Shown: piece after piece, positions 1 through 12,343 of the stretch
Layout: every line of letters starts with the position of its first letter
Position numbering within the stretch: the first letter of the stretch is position 1
DNA from: Athripsodes cinereus
Taxonomy: Eukaryota; Arthropoda; Insecta; Trichoptera; Leptoceridae
Direction of reading: 5' to 3'
Length of the DNA stretch: 64,000 nt
NCBI GenBank assembly: GCA_947579605.1
Contig: OX388312.1
Coordinates: 21,723,313-21,787,312 of the forward strand
Notes under the pieces: generated by a model
Database searches by the model: none
What the model was told of the DNA's origin: nothing
What the model saw: the letters and a program-made list of their open reading frames with translations, nothing else
Made by a program: the position numbers and the translations under genes

Positions 1-18
1 CACTTTGTGTTTAACTGT

Positions 19-57
19 AAGTTGTAAAAATATTTCAGTAAAATATTTTTACAACTT
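19..57. repeat. short perfect hairpin
   Basis: An inverted repeat of about 17 bp per arm (AAGTTGTAAAAATATTT and its complement) surrounds a 4-nt centre. It is AT-rich and isolated. It could be the end of a MITE cut by the window edge, or chance in AT-rich DNA. Confidence 0.5.
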
Positions 58-1345
58 ATTATAATATATTATTAAACTAGGTATGTGATTACTCGTAAAC
101 GAGTGGATGGTCTTTGAAAATAGAATGGATGTTAGTTATTTAGAAGCAATTTATATTATAAAGCACGAAACAGTGATCGACATCAGACATGTAATATATT
201 GTTATAAATCAGCAATTATTGAAAAAAACTAGAAAGGTGAAGTTAAGTTATTACCACCACAGACAGCAAGAAATAATAGCACGGTTCTATTCTTTTATTA
301 CTTCTTGAAAATTCAAATAGTTCGAGTCTTTTATACAGAAACGAAATAAATAGTTTTCATCGGTTATCAACTTTTTGCTTGAGGTATTAGATCTGTGATA
401 GGTAGGTATACAGAAAAACTTCTATGTATGTAAGAATACAAATATGTTGGTATTTGTAAAAATTATGATAAACTTTAATTCCCCAAAAAAGTAGGTAGGT
501 ATGCAATAAACATTTTTTTTTGATAATTTTCGTTATGATTTATGTTTTAGGGGAGGAGTGAAAGAACGCTTTAAAAAATAGTTTGTAGTGTGACGAATTT
601 CGCTCCTACACTTTTAAAGTTTACACAATGATTTTATGTATTTTACCCCAATCCACCCCCAAGTATTAATTTCTATTCCGATCAAGATAATAATTGTATG
701 AGGTTGGTACAAACGGTAACGAAATTATTGATCGCAAACAAAACAGTAGTCAAGGTGTTCGTGTTGTACTTACGTAAGTAGTACTATGTGGTGTCTGGAG
801 TTGTTTCGCTACCTGATGGGGAAATCACTTGTATATAATATGTTTGTGATAATTATTAGAATGAGAAAAAGCACATACTGTCTTTGTGTTAAGCTGAAAC
901 CACATCACTTACAAATTAATTTAATAATTTTGTGTGTAAGTAGATTTTAAGCTAGCATGAAAATAATTTGCTCTGTAGAAATCTATGAAACAGTTTAAAA
1001 TATTATACCAAATTTGTTTTTTTTTAATGTATATAATATAATAATGTGATATAATGGGTATTATGAAGTCTCTGAAGTTTTAATACTTAACTATTGCTGT
1101 CTATTTGGTTTGTCTTCACGAATTAACCATATTTCTTCAGGTTTAAAGCAAGCACTTTTACTTCTCTTCTTTAAGGAATTAAGCGACTAGTAATGTAGAA
1201 CTTTTTAAGCCTGGTATAAAGATGTTGAAAAGAAGGGGTGGCTGGTGTATGTATGTTATCTTTCAACATAAAAATAGACGAGCACCGCGTTTCCCTAATA
1301 AAAGATCGTATATTTTTTACTACATTTACCGATAAAACAGTAATT
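58..1345. other. AT-rich intergenic DNA, nothing recognised
   Basis: No open frame of note, no RNA gene and no repeat that I can relate to another part of the window. Short poly-A and poly-T runs only. Confidence 0.6.
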
Positions 1346-1349
1346 TCTA

Positions 1350-1560
1350 AATAGGTACATTGAAGGAGACCCACCGACCACCCGGATAGCGCAGAAGTCT
1401 GGGGACTTCCATTTATCCGAATTCTACACTGCACAAAGTTTGTCCACACCGGGGGCGCCCTAGTGGGCAGCCTGAGGGGCTGGCCGGCCAAAAACAACCC
1501 CGTGTGTGGAATCTTTTGACTACACTCCTTCGATGTCCCTCTAGCCGAGAGAAGCAAATA
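1350..1560. repeat. GC-richer interspersed repeat, possibly SINE-like
   Basis: A GC-rich island in AT-rich DNA. Its left edge (ACATTGAAGGAGACCCACCG, then CACCCGGATAGCGCAG) is recognisably repeated near 36712-36756 (ACATTGAAAGACACCCATCG, then TACCCGGATATAACAG), so it is an interspersed element. The stretch TAGCGCAGAAGTCTGG resembles a pol III A box, but no convincing B box follows, so a SINE origin is only a guess. The 130-residue minus-strand frame across it shows no family features. Confidence 0.4.
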
Positions 1561-1561
1561 C

Positions 1562-1863
1562 ATTCATAATTCATTTAAAACTAACAATATATTTATAAAG
1601 GTATTTCCTTAACCTAGATAACAATTCAACACTTAAAACAAAATAATAGAAATAAAAATTAAAAGAAATAAAAAAAAAAAATGAGCAGAGAGCCGAGTTG
1701 AGGTGTCCGGAAACTTCTTTAGGTATTCATGCCGGTGAACCCGAGGGTCGCTGATACCGGAGTCTTCACAGACACGCTTCCCTCCCCAAGGGACATCCCT
1801 CCCAGACAAAATAATAGGTAAAAATAAATTTCAGTACCTACGTGTATCAATATTATATACATA
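1562..1863. other. intergenic DNA with a GC-richer patch
   Basis: AT-rich flank, then a GC-richer patch at about 1681-1800 that follows a poly-A run. The patch may be another degraded repeat. I cannot assign it. Confidence 0.4.
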
Positions 1864-2165
1864 TACATTTTCTTCCCCTTGTCCTAGTTGGGTCGGGGGC
1901 TCATTGCGCCTAGGTACCTCCTCCAGAGATCCTTGTCCACCGCTGCTTCCAGGACCTCTGGCTACTCCAAACCAAGCCTTTCAACACACAAGTTTGACAC
2001 CTGCCCTTGCCAGCTTCTTCTAGGGCGGCCCACCGGTCTTCTGCACTCTCCCACAGCCTCCAAAGATCTAAGTAGTAGTCTGTCTTTTGGCATGCGAGAA
2101 CGTGACCCAGCCATCGCAACTGTGACCTCTCTATATGCAGTATATCAATATTATCATATTTATTT
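1864..2165 (-). pseudogene. RTE-type LINE 3' fragment (RT C-terminus)
   Basis: On the minus strand the frame reads HIERSQLRWLGHVLAC, the hallmark of the region downstream of the reverse transcriptase domain in RTE-like non-LTR retrotransposons (variants of LRWFGH recur at 31.1, 36.8 and 63.0 kb). It continues through SAEDRW and SWKQRW before stopping near 1900. The last ~200 bp match 58300-58490 on the plus strand closely, including the tail GGACAAGGGGAAGAA followed by ATGTAT units, which marks the true 3' end of one family. The element is strongly 5'-truncated, with no catalytic RT motifs. The residues after GHVLAC drift from the family pattern, so it is dead. Confidence 0.7.
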
Positions 2166-4238
2166 ACTATTTTATTTATTTTATTCTTCTTGCACATCAT
2201 CTTTCACATAACTAATCAGTTTACATAAGAAATAATGTGATGATATGCGTCGCAAGATTATCACTTTATCATTGTTATGCAGTCTTATGAGAAATCTTTG
2301 ACGTTAGTGGTATTGTTTAAAGGATTTGCATGATGAATTGGCTCGATAAATACTGACCAGTATGTTTGATAATATGAACATAATAGCGTACAAAATAATA
2401 TGTTGGGTATCTGAAAAGTTTCTGCATAATCTATGTAGATAATTTTATCATGATATGTAATTTTGGAATATTGGTGTCGGTATAAAGGTGGAACTCCGCT
2501 AACGGAAATTGTACCTACGTAGTTTGCTTTTAATATCACATATATAAGTTAATACAATAGAAGACTCGTTTATAATTTGTTCAATAATTTTATTGCCTAT
2601 ATTTGTATCAACAAGTTATAAAGTATCTATGTCTATTCGATTACGACATCTTCCATAAATGAGACAAGTAAAAGTAAGCTAAGCAAGAAGACAAACTATG
2701 CAAGTTGTTCTTTCTATGAAAATTAAAAAATAAATCTTTTGGAATATGTAGCATTTCATCGTTGAATTGAATATCTAAAATGCTTCATTCGTGATATTTC
2801 ACAAATATCTGCTTTTACCGTACAATCGAAAACCAACAAAAAAGAGTAGGAGTCATATTTTACGCCAAGCACTCCACGGGGCAAGTTTAAAACTCAAAGA
2901 TAAATTACTCAAAATACTTGCACGAAAATTTTTATTTTGGAGAAATTTTCTACAAAAATGAAAGGTTTTTCATTGTCATTAAAAGTTTTGAACAAACTTT
3001 TGCTTGCAGGAGCAGCAACGATATCGAATTATGATATTATATTTTAAAAAGATACATAGGCCTCGTCATTTTTTATCAAGTTTGTTTTTATCTTGTACAA
3101 CTTTGTGTCAGTTTAAAAAATGACTTATTGCTTTGAAATTATCAGAATCACCCATATAGTACTTTGACACGATGGTGTTTGTAGTATCTACTACGAGCTT
3201 GAAGTTTTTAATGAAAAAAGTGATATTGATGACATCGCACGATATAGCAAAGCTCTTACACAGCTATGAAAACTTTAAGAATGTACCAAATGTCCTTGTA
3301 CATAAGTGACATTGCGAAAAGGATCACCGTGAGTTGACTTTACGTTATTTTGAAAATAAATTTTACATATTATTACTTTTTAAATTTATCACAAAAAATT
3401 CATAGTGTAGTGTAGTGTAGTTACATGTTTTGGGAGTAATTGAAATGACATAAATTAAATAGTCTTAATTGAGTTTAATGGTTCAGTATTAATATTGTGA
3501 AACGGCATTTAAAATAACTTACGGTATGAAATAATACTGTTTTTTGTTTTGCAAAAGTGAAAATACAATGTATGGCATATGAACGCTAAGTGCTTTTACT
3601 AACGAATTGGCATCATATGAGCTACACCTGTTATTTTTTGCCGGTGACTCTACTGAAAACAATGATATATATTGTATACATAAAACGATGCTCGCGATAT
3701 TTGAATTCTAACTCATTTAGAGAATAAACTTTTAGGTAATAATACCTATGAAATGTTATTTAATATAAGGAGAAGAATATTGCTATGAAGAATGATATTG
3801 TAAATTGTTGCTCGCACAATATGTACGTACTCGTACATATAAAAAGAATTGAATTAATAATACTCATAATATAAAAATGCCAATGATATTAAATGGAGAT
3901 ATGTTGTATATGTACTCGTGTAGAGTATAACATTTTATATTATATGTATAAAAAATAAGTACCTATATTATTTGAAGCTGTCATTGATCCGTCGTGGAAT
4001 TCACATTGAACCATAATACTATTATATTCGTACGTATATTTTCTTTAGAAGCAATGTAGTTTATATAAATATTATATGACAAGAATGTGGAGTAATATAG
4101 AGTGTGAAAGTGTATAAACTATATATATTACCATTTATATTTATACGATAGTTTGGTCATATTGGGGGTATGAAAAAGGATATAATGGCCAAAGGATAAA
4201 ATATGCAATGTGCCTAAATGGTCGTAGAAAGATGAATA
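2166..4238. other. AT-rich intergenic DNA
   Basis: No coding signal beyond short AT-rich frames. A short tandem run of GTAGT units lies near 3403-3421. Nothing else recognised. Confidence 0.6.
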
Positions 4239-4246
4239 ATAGTAGT

Positions 4247-5149
4247 TAGAGGGTATCTTTTCCCGGATTATTTTTGTTCCCGGGAAACGGGAAATTTTAA
4301 GATGAATTTCCCGGAATTCCCGGGAAATTCATTATTATATTTATAAATATTCAATTTTCAACAAATTTGGTATAAAAACTCTCATAACTTGTTGACCCTT
4401 GCAAACATTTTGATTTGATAAAAAAAAATCAAATTTTTGTTACCAATATAAGTAATTTGCTTAAAAAAAACTAAATAGCTGACTGACGAGATTTATTTAG
4501 GTACTCTATGTTATATCAAAATAAAAATTGTTTACCAAATATATAAACTTTTAATTTTTGATCATCCTATCAAGCAAAAAATGTTATGGATTTTGGCAAA
4601 GCTTTTTAAAGATTTTTGACTTTAAAAAATGAGAAATTTCGACAAAAAAAGATTTTTTATATCGGTTAATATCCATGAATAAAACAAAAAAAATGACAGT
4701 TGGCTGCACTAATATTTTTAAGAACTATCTAACTTTTCGAAATATGTAAAAAAAAAACATGAAAAATTGTAGGATTCTTATACATTGTCGGCCAAACACA
4801 CCTCCGATTTCGAATTATATTTAGAATAATTATGCTTCTTTCAAACGAATACATTGAAGCTATAATTAAGTTTTTTTTTTTAAGTATAACACTTATATTG
4901 GTAATTAATATTATTTTTCATATTTTCATATCAAAATATTCGTCAGCTTCTACAAGTTTATCACGACTATTACAGTTAACTAAACAAAGATTTCGGTATC
5001 GGTATGGCAATCTGCATGACTAATAATTTGTATTTTTTCCCGGGAAAGGATTCGTATTTTTCCCGGGAAACGGGAAATAAAAATTAGAGGGTTTTTCTTT
5101 TTTTTTTTCCGGGAATTCCCGCCCGGGAATCCCCGGGAGTAACCCTCTA
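4247..5149. mobile_element. non-autonomous hAT-like DNA transposon with 8-bp TSD
   Basis: The element starts TAGAGGGT and ends ACCCTCTA, and is flanked on both sides by the identical octamer ATAGTAGT (4239-4246 and 5150-5157). An 8-bp target duplication is the signature of hAT transposases. Both subterminal regions carry repeated CCCGGGAAACGGG-type motifs, as expected of hAT transposase-binding arrays. The 903-bp interior is AT-rich and has no transposase frame; the 63-residue frame at 4832-5023 is not conserved. The middle of the element (about 4340-4990) is homologous to 23430-24110, but the ends differ there. An intact TSD suggests a moderately young insertion. Confidence 0.88.
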
Positions 5150-5157
5150 ATAGTAGT

Positions 5158-8100
5158 AATGCTGGGAGAATAAAAAAAGTCTTTTATGTATCTTAATTAC
5201 CAATGAAGAAATAAATTTATTTATTAAGTAGAAACCGATGTATAAAATATGATTAAAAACAAAACAATGTGGGCAATGTTGCTTTCTCCTTCACGTGCAT
5301 TAAATGTGTTATGTCCTGAGCTACCCCATCCAAAAACCCCACCCGCACGGGAATTCCAAAAAGCATCTACAAATACCACATACTAAAAACTGTCGATTGG
5401 TCTCCACAGTCACCACAGCCAATATACAGTTTATCAGAGAGGAGCAACACAGTTACTCAAAAAATGCAATGATCAATACAATATTACATAATATCAATTT
5501 GTAATCAAAGTACGAGCTTTGTACAATTTTGAGCTTAAATACCTAATTAATATTTATTTATTTGTTTATAAACTTTACACGGCGTGAGCCTTATACACCA
5601 CATATTATAAAAAAGAAAAAACAATTTACTGACAAAAACAGTAAAATAAGAGTTAATAGCTGCAGGTACAAACTTATAAAACAAACATTAAGATTGTTGA
5701 ATTTTTTTGGTACCTATTTATTTCGTAAAACTCCATACATATATACAAATAAATAATACATTATTAAAGGTTTTACATGTACTTTATTAAAATCATAAAT
5801 AATATATTATTTATTTGTATAAACGTTAAGATGTAAAAAAATTAATAGTTACTTGCACAAAACAACAATATTAATAAAATAAAACGAAGTCTTAAACGCA
5901 TGTTTAAATTTAGTGTACTTATACAATATTATTTCAATTCAAATTATTTGAACTTGAATTGTGTAACTGATAATATTTAAAAAGATCTAAAAATATGTAA
6001 GTAATAATTATTTTTTCAGTGTGAAATGGTTTAAAAATATAACAATAATATCTCTTTTAATAAATGGTGATGGACACTCTAGTCTTCGAGTGAAGTCAGG
6101 TTTAAAGCAAGTAATAAATATTTCATTACATGACGGTGATTAACTTTGAAGTTTTATTTACCGTGGTAATAATAATAGTAAAATGCCCGGCGTCAGTATA
6201 GTGTGTAGTTAGTTTGTAAACTGTGTCAATGTGTAAGCGTGTCAACACACGATCAATTTAAATATGCATGAGGAAAATAACATTGTATGTTGAACAACAT
6301 CAGGCGTGTCACACTCACGGAACTTACGTATATACATATTATAATGATTACATAACATGTTATAGTTATACTGTGCATTTGTAGCCAATTAAATTTACTC
6401 ATCAACAGTCGCTTTTGAAAAACATGTAGGTAAAGTTATATTGGCCCGTAAAGTTCCCGGCAAAAATAGGTCTCGCAATATTTTCTATTAGATTAGGTCT
6501 CGCAATATTTTCTATTAGATTAGACTGATTAAGTTATGATTATCCCCTTCGTAGAGAATATGTTGATGGTATGAATGAATGTTTGATTAAATAATCGTAT
6601 TAATTAATAAACATATATAGATAAAACGAAAAAATCATTCTTGCATGAGGTATTTCGAACTTTTACTGAAAATTCATTATTTAGCTTTAAAATTTTTAAT
6701 ATCTCCTTTATTTTTATTGAATTGAAATCTATTTCCTTAAAATACCTACCTTAAATTATTTTACTAAAAAATATAGTTTTATTTTTGTAATTGTACTTCA
6801 CTATTGATTTACAAAGGTTATTTTATAGAAAATAGTATTTCTTTAAAATTATTCTAGGCACTTCAGAAAATATAAAGTTGAAATTATTCTTTTGAAAACA
6901 TTTTACCTTCAGCTAAATACGATTAAGATCAATTTATTGTGACAGTTATTTCTCTAGTAAACTCTTCTACTGTTTGTACATTTATTATTTAATTTTTTGT
7001 TGATATGCTATTTGTTGTTATCAAATAAATAATATGGATATATTCTTTATACTTATATATAAATATGAAAGTAAATTACGGGAGGAATTTGAGGTCAAAA
7101 ACATTATTTATTATTATATTTAAAACATCGTTTCAAATAGCATTTATTTATTGATATTAAAATAAAACCGTTATTTTTAACAAACGAATCAATTTTCCTC
7201 AATTTTCCGGTGTATTGATCTCGATTACAGATTATTATCCCACCCATGAATTTAATATTCGTTATCGTCGGAAATTATTTTATATACTCCATAAACAAAC
7301 ATACATCAGTACGTACTTGAAATTATATTTATTGCTTCTCCAAATAACACATCGGGTAATTTTTTATCATTCATAACCCTTTTCTTATGAGTATTTTTGA
7401 TCGGCGTAATGTTTTATTTATTAGCAATTTTACTTGATTGCGTGTAGGGTATGGCAAAAATAGAAAATATTAGCAACGAATACATGCTGTATGCCGTTTA
7501 AAAGAGGATACTTCTGGGAAGTTTTTTAGGCATGATTTTAAGAATTCTAAATATTTTCCTAATATTTTATTCTTGCGACTTTGTAGACTCACATTTTTTG
7601 TGTGTCTTTTTCTGGGAAAGATTTTTATTTCTTTAGAATAAGTAAACGTTTGTGATAATAATAAATTTGAAATGGATATGACACATGTATAATGGTAAAC
7701 AGGGTAATTTTAGGAAATGCAAAACAACAATCTTAAAAAAAGGTTGAAACTCTGTATATACATTCTAAGCACTAGCAAGATGTTCCAAATGGTCTTGTCT
7801 ATAAACTATATAAGTTTGTCTAACGTTCTGCCGAACACTCTGTATGTCTTGAGAATATTTCAAAATTCATCCATAATGCATAAAAATATATTAGTTTCAG
7901 TATTTGTGAGTTAAGAATGAAGAAAAAAACAGTAAAAGATTGCAGTGGTATATTTAAGATTGTTTTATTTTATTTTATATTTATATTCTTAAGGGACACA
8001 AACAGTTCAACCTAACAAATATCAACATTCAAATTTCTCCATCAAACAAACAAATCAAGGTCTCGCAAATTACCGAAGCGTATGACGAACACGTTGCTAG

Positions 8101-8980
8101 TAAATAATAATAACAATACTTGTATTAAACTTGTATTTAAATTATTTAAGTTTTGTTTTTAGTAACAATGAATCCAAGAATATTTGAAATGTATTTTTTT
8201 CCTTGTTGTTGAAAATTTTTGCTTGTTAGAAAAAAATAACAAAAAAATCAAAGAGGTATTGTTGATTATATTTTCGACTAATGTTAGTTTTAGTTTTTTT
8301 TTAAATACACAATGAAGTCTATTTATGATTTTATTGATATCAAAACAAAAAAAAAAGTTTATGAAATTATAAGACATTATTTTTTTAAATTTACTAGATA
8401 TTCAATCATTTTCAAGGTTTGTACTGAAATTTCACACAGAACACGACGACCTTTGTATTTTGTCGAAATCGCGAAAATGTTTAAGATGAAAAAGACAACT
8501 TGACAGGTGACTATAAATCTTATAATATAATATTATCTACACTCTATTTACTCACGAAATATTCAAATTTGTCATTAGATCATTGAACTTTGTCTACCGA
8601 CGAAGATGCGTTCATGAACGTGTTTTTGTTTCAAAACGTTTCTCACAAAATAAATATTCCTTCAGAATCTATCTACCGTCAGCAATACATGAAACCATCT
8701 AAGCGAAAATGTCATTTGACATTCTTCGATCACGTTTATTTATTTCGAAAATGATTTCGTGCAGAAAATGTTATTTTTGTATACAAATCCTTTGTGAACG
8801 AAAATATTGTAAACTTCTATTGATATTTTCTTTCAATTAATGTTATTTTAATTTTGACAGAATACCACAGAGAGTATTCAAGAGAGGGAGAAGTGGATTT
8901 AAAATCTCTAAAATTACCAATATTACCATAAAAACATGGAAATATCAAGAATATTACTCAACATACACCTCATCCATAGA
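5158..8980. other. AT-rich intergenic DNA
   Basis: Short frames at 5304-5504, 5562-5756, 7717-7914 and 8312-8503 have AT-driven composition (K, N, I, Y) and no recognisable domain. The only structure seen is the tandem duplication at 6468-6521, listed separately. Confidence 0.6.
6468..6521. repeat. 27-bp unit tandemly duplicated
   Basis: A 27-bp unit beginning AGGTCTCGCAATATTTTC occurs twice back to back with no difference that I can see. A recent slippage duplication. Confidence 0.85.
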
Positions 8981-8984
8981 ACCA

Positions 8985-9200
8985 ATGTACTGCAAACTCT
9001 TTTCGAATCGGCTAAGGTTGGTTCAAGTTTTACTCATGGAAACATGCTCAATAGAGATGTCGAATAAAGTGGTTTGAAACAGAAGTTGGTGGAATTGGTA
9101 AATGTAGATACTATGGGTAAAGTGCACTTAAACTAGCCTAAACCGATTCGTAAGCATCGGAACAGCTTTCCTCTTTCATGCTGAAAATAATTTGTATAGT
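8985..9200. repeat. degraded foldback element, relative of the 40.3 kb element
   Basis: The right half (GGAATTGGTAAATG ... ACTATGGGTAAAGTG ... TTAAACTAGCC ... GTAAGCATCGG) aligns with the right arm of the long inverted repeat at 40255-40685. The left half (GGCTAAGG ... TTCAAGTTTTACTCATGGAAAC) is roughly its inverted complement. Divergent; boundaries approximate. Confidence 0.45.
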
Positions 9201-9299
9201 CTGCTGGTTGTGTGGTTGAGGTATCTGTTGAGTAATATTATTAATATCTTCACTCACGTAGATATAAAAATCAAGTACAAATTCGAAATCTACTTTTAA

Positions 9300-9725
9300 C
9301 ATTTAATGTACACAAACACAGAAATAAACACCCACAATACCAGACAGAACCACCTACGAACCACCCTCCCGAGAACAAATAGAAGGCGTAATGGATTCCT
9401 CCATACATCCATCAAATTATTCAACAGTCTACCTGCATGTTTGAAGGATGCTAGGGGTCTTAATATTTTCAAAAGAAGGATTAAAAGATACGCAAGGACA
9501 TTAAAACTCAACACTGAAAATAGACACATGTAACTTGACCAAAAGTAACAATGACTCCGCTTTATATTTTTTCTATACGTATTTTGTTTTCTAATTGAAT
9601 TTTTTAAATGTATTTTCATTTTCTAATATGTTTTAAAAACTGTTTCCTTTCATATCAGTGGCTCAACTATTGACTGAGGAAATTATAAAAAAATATCATT
9701 TATTTATTTATTTATTTATTTATTT
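9300..9725 (+). pseudogene. non-LTR retrotransposon 3' end (RT C-terminus plus 3' UTR)
   Basis: An open frame at 9306-9533 (75 residues) reads HNTRQNHLRTTLPRTN then GFLHTSIKLFNSLPACLKDA and IFKRRIKRYARTL. This matches the extreme C-terminus of Jockey/CR1-group non-LTR retrotransposon ORF2 proteins, where an R-N basic stretch precedes an 'LFNSLP' box and a basic helix. A short 3' UTR follows and ends in a TTTA microsatellite near 9697-9724, the usual 3' tail of such elements. No endonuclease or RT catalytic motif is present: this is a 5'-truncated copy. A stop codon just upstream (9297) marks either the truncation or a mutation. Confidence 0.7.
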
Positions 9726-9942
9726 TATTACACTAATAAATTACAAATCTTATACATATTTTCATTGATGTCTGTATAACCTGTTCTAGGGCAAACATCT
9801 CACAAACATATCAATCATATTGAAACATATACACAATCACAAAAATCATTCATCTTCTATCATGAAACAACACACAAACAAACCATTTCTCCATATAAAA
9901 TCAGAAAAAAACAACACATCGTTGTTTTATAATATTGTAATA

Positions 9943-10185
9943 TTTATAAAATAATAAAATTAATGTATTACAGAACACTGTTTTACTTCCACTTCACTTT
10001 ATTCAAATGTCAGAACGTTTTCGAACATTAACTGTTCATTATCGATGACAATGCAATACAATGCAATAGTATTGCATTGTCATCGATAATGAACAGATAA
10101 TGTTCGAAAACGTTCTGACATTTGAATAAAGTGAAGTGGAAGTAAAACAGTGTTCTGTAATACATTAATTTTATTATTTTATAAA
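9943..10185. repeat. near-perfect 117-bp-arm palindrome (snap-back MITE)
   Basis: Left arm 9943-10059 and right arm 10069-10185 are reverse complements with a single mismatch that I could find (TTAACTG against TTATCTG), around a 9-nt spacer AATGCAATA. A transcript would fold into one uninterrupted hairpin. The short minus-strand frame over it is a by-product of the palindrome. No clear target duplication. Confidence 0.92.
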
Positions 10186-11240
10186 ATGACGTTCCACAAA
10201 GTTTCTCTCGCAAATTTCGAAAATTTATTGTAATATTTGTTCACCATATAATGTATTGTTACTTTTGTTTGATAATTGAATAAATAAAAAAAATGGTATT
10301 TGATACTCGGGAATTTTCCCAACTTACCAAATTGTGGAAGCCGTGGTCCACTAAAATTAATTAAATTTTTCCTTAGCAGCTGGCTTTTAGAAAACATCCT
10401 GGGTACGCCCTTGAAAAAATAGTTAAAACAAGTTAAAAGAGAGACTGATTGCAGAATAAAAAAAAACGATAGGTACGTTCATAAAAATAAAATAATAATA
10501 AAAAATAACCTCATCACGATATGCCTTGTTATGATGTCTCTTCAATGATTTGCGTTGGGAACGAGGAGTGGTAATACAAAAGCAAGGAATATAATGGTTT
10601 ATATTGTAGTAACAATAGTAGGTAGTACTTACTAATAGGTAGGTCTAATAACGACGTAATCATAGAACATGTTGAATAAACATTCACGTAGCAAAATAAT
10701 TGCATAGACGCTTAATCAAAATACATGATAATACGCGAATTGATGTTACTAACTTTATGTAATAGACTAAATAGATGAGTAACGACACTCTTGGGACATG
10801 TAAGTGCCGTTATCAGTCGTGTTATTGCCGTTGTTCGTAAAGTTTAGGTATTCTATAATATTATTCTTTCACATACCATATACATAACAATAAAGGGATG
10901 AGTGCCGCATTTCCCTTTATTGTCATAGATAATATTATAGGATTAATATAGTTGTATTTAACTTTTTTTAGTTATAAGCTGGATGTGGAGATGAGCGGAG
11001 CCTGTTGACAAGTCATTTCAATGACTTAACGGGCTTCGTTCATTGGTTGCAGTTTTATGAATATATCTTTATATGTGATTTGATAAATGTAAATTGTAAT
11101 TCTATGTATAAATTGTGAAATAAAGATTATATATATATTAATGATCGCTTTTAATTCGATATTCCATGGGTTGGTACTCACGGTATTACAATATGCCATC
11201 TCTTGGTATACGAGTAGATGAACATAGGTTTATATAATAA
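10186..11240. other. AT-rich intergenic DNA with small foldbacks
   Basis: Contains a weak foldback at 10853-10939 (arms ACAATAAAGGGA/TCCCTTTATTGT inside TATAATATTAT/ATAATATTATA) and a small hairpin near 11019-11036. The GC-richer stretch 10980-11040, followed by AATAAAG and a TA run at about 11120, looks like the 3' tail of an unidentified element. Confidence 0.45.
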
Positions 11241-11241
11241 G

Positions 11242-11785
11242 TTACAATCCATTGGATTGGTCTGCAACGAGTTTGGTTTTTCTTCTCCATTCGTCTCTAT
11301 TCTCAGCCAGTCTTTTTAGCCCTACGTATGAGCCACAGTTCATGTCTCTCTTCAGTTGGTCCATATGCGTCTCTTGGTCGGCCTCTGCCATTTGTCCCCT
11401 CGTTCTTACCCTCTGCGATGGCGATGAGTAGTCCTGGGTGCCTGATGTTGTGGCCAATCCAGTTAGCTCGTTGTTGGCTGATTCTCTTAAGGAGTTGCCT
11501 TTTTTCGCCTACCCTGGTTAATACTTCTTCATTTTCGACGTGCTCCGACCAATGGATCTTAAGCATGCGTCTGTAGCACCACATCTCAAAGGCCGCCAAC
11601 CGTCCGCTTTCACTCTTGCTGATGGTCCATGTCTCACAATCATAAAGCAGGATGCTCCATACAAAGGCTTTAGTAAGGTTCTTCCTTACGCTTAAGTCAA
11701 TATTTGGGGATTCCAATATCTTTGATTTTTTGTTAAAGGCAATCCTTGCCTGGTTTATTCTATACGAGTATTTTTCTGTACATGA
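11242..11785 (-). pseudogene. RTE-type LINE, RT C-terminal part, one frameshift
   Basis: The minus-strand frame starts inside the LINE (SYRINQARIAFNKKSKIL, near 11775). It continues through LLYDCETWTISKSE and FEMWCYRRMLKIHWSEHVEN to QQRANWIGHNIRHPGLLIA and GRGRPRDAYG, and the remainder (MDQLKRDMNCGSY ... RRKTKLVADQSNGL) lies in another frame. These are the thumb and C-terminal blocks of RTE-like endonuclease/reverse transcriptase polyproteins. Comparison with the copy at 34507-34843 shows that a 2-nt loss (GACGCATATGG here, GACGCATATATGG there, near 11364) causes the frameshift. Apart from this the two copies look about 97% identical over ~320 bp, so the family moved recently. The RT catalytic core is absent. 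Confidence 0.85.
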
Positions 11786-11982
11786 AAGACTTAAATTAAC
11801 ATAAATGAGTCTGTCTTCTCCATATGATAGTATTTTTTCTGGTAGTCTTTCGTCTTATAAAGACATTATTAACCGATAGTGAGAAAATAGAAGAAATTAT
11901 TTTAGAAAAAAATATTTGTTTTTTGATTAAGTAATCAATAACATATTTTTTTGCTAAAAGCAGTACATAAAAATGTTGCTTT

Positions 11983-12290
11983 TATAGGATGTTGATAGAT
12001 GTATGTGCACAGATGGCGATTTGGTAAATAGTAAGCAAAGTTAATTCGGTGAGATAAGATGTTTTATTGAGAATTTAAGATTTACATGAATATAATTATA
12101 ACAATGGAAAAATACAATATAATCGTGCGGAGACAGTTACGGAGTGTAGGTACAGTTGCAACCGAAGCGAGAGAGGTAATGAACTCACATGTAGGTACCA
12201 CGATGGAAGCTATGGTAAGTACATGGTTGGTAGGTACATTGAGTGTACCTACATGTTCGGTGACGTGGCTTGTCACATGGGGTTGCCACA
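11983..12290 (-). repeat. 3' LTR
   Basis: Identical to the other LTR over about 260 bp from the TGTGGCAACC end, except for one change at its inner limit (TTGG against TTAG on the plus strand). Beyond the AATAAA signal its outer ~50 bp no longer match well, so the outer limit (11983, set by TATAGG and the CTTT repeat) is tentative; the true LTR could stop near 12020. The 73-residue plus-strand frame and the 64-residue minus-strand frame inside it recur in the other LTR and are not genes. Confidence 0.8.
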
Positions 12291-12343
12291 GTACCCCCCG
12301 CCAGTGACGAAGTCACGAGATGAAAGGTGGTTGAAGAAGGTGG

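Noticed and set aside
1171..1563. 130-residue minus-strand frame as a gene
   Set aside because: It crosses from AT-rich DNA into a GC-rich repeat and shows no domain or splice context.
6190..6230. Possible promoter (GCGTCAGTATAGTG with an initiator-like TCAGT)
   Set aside because: No TATA box, downstream element or following exon that I can support.
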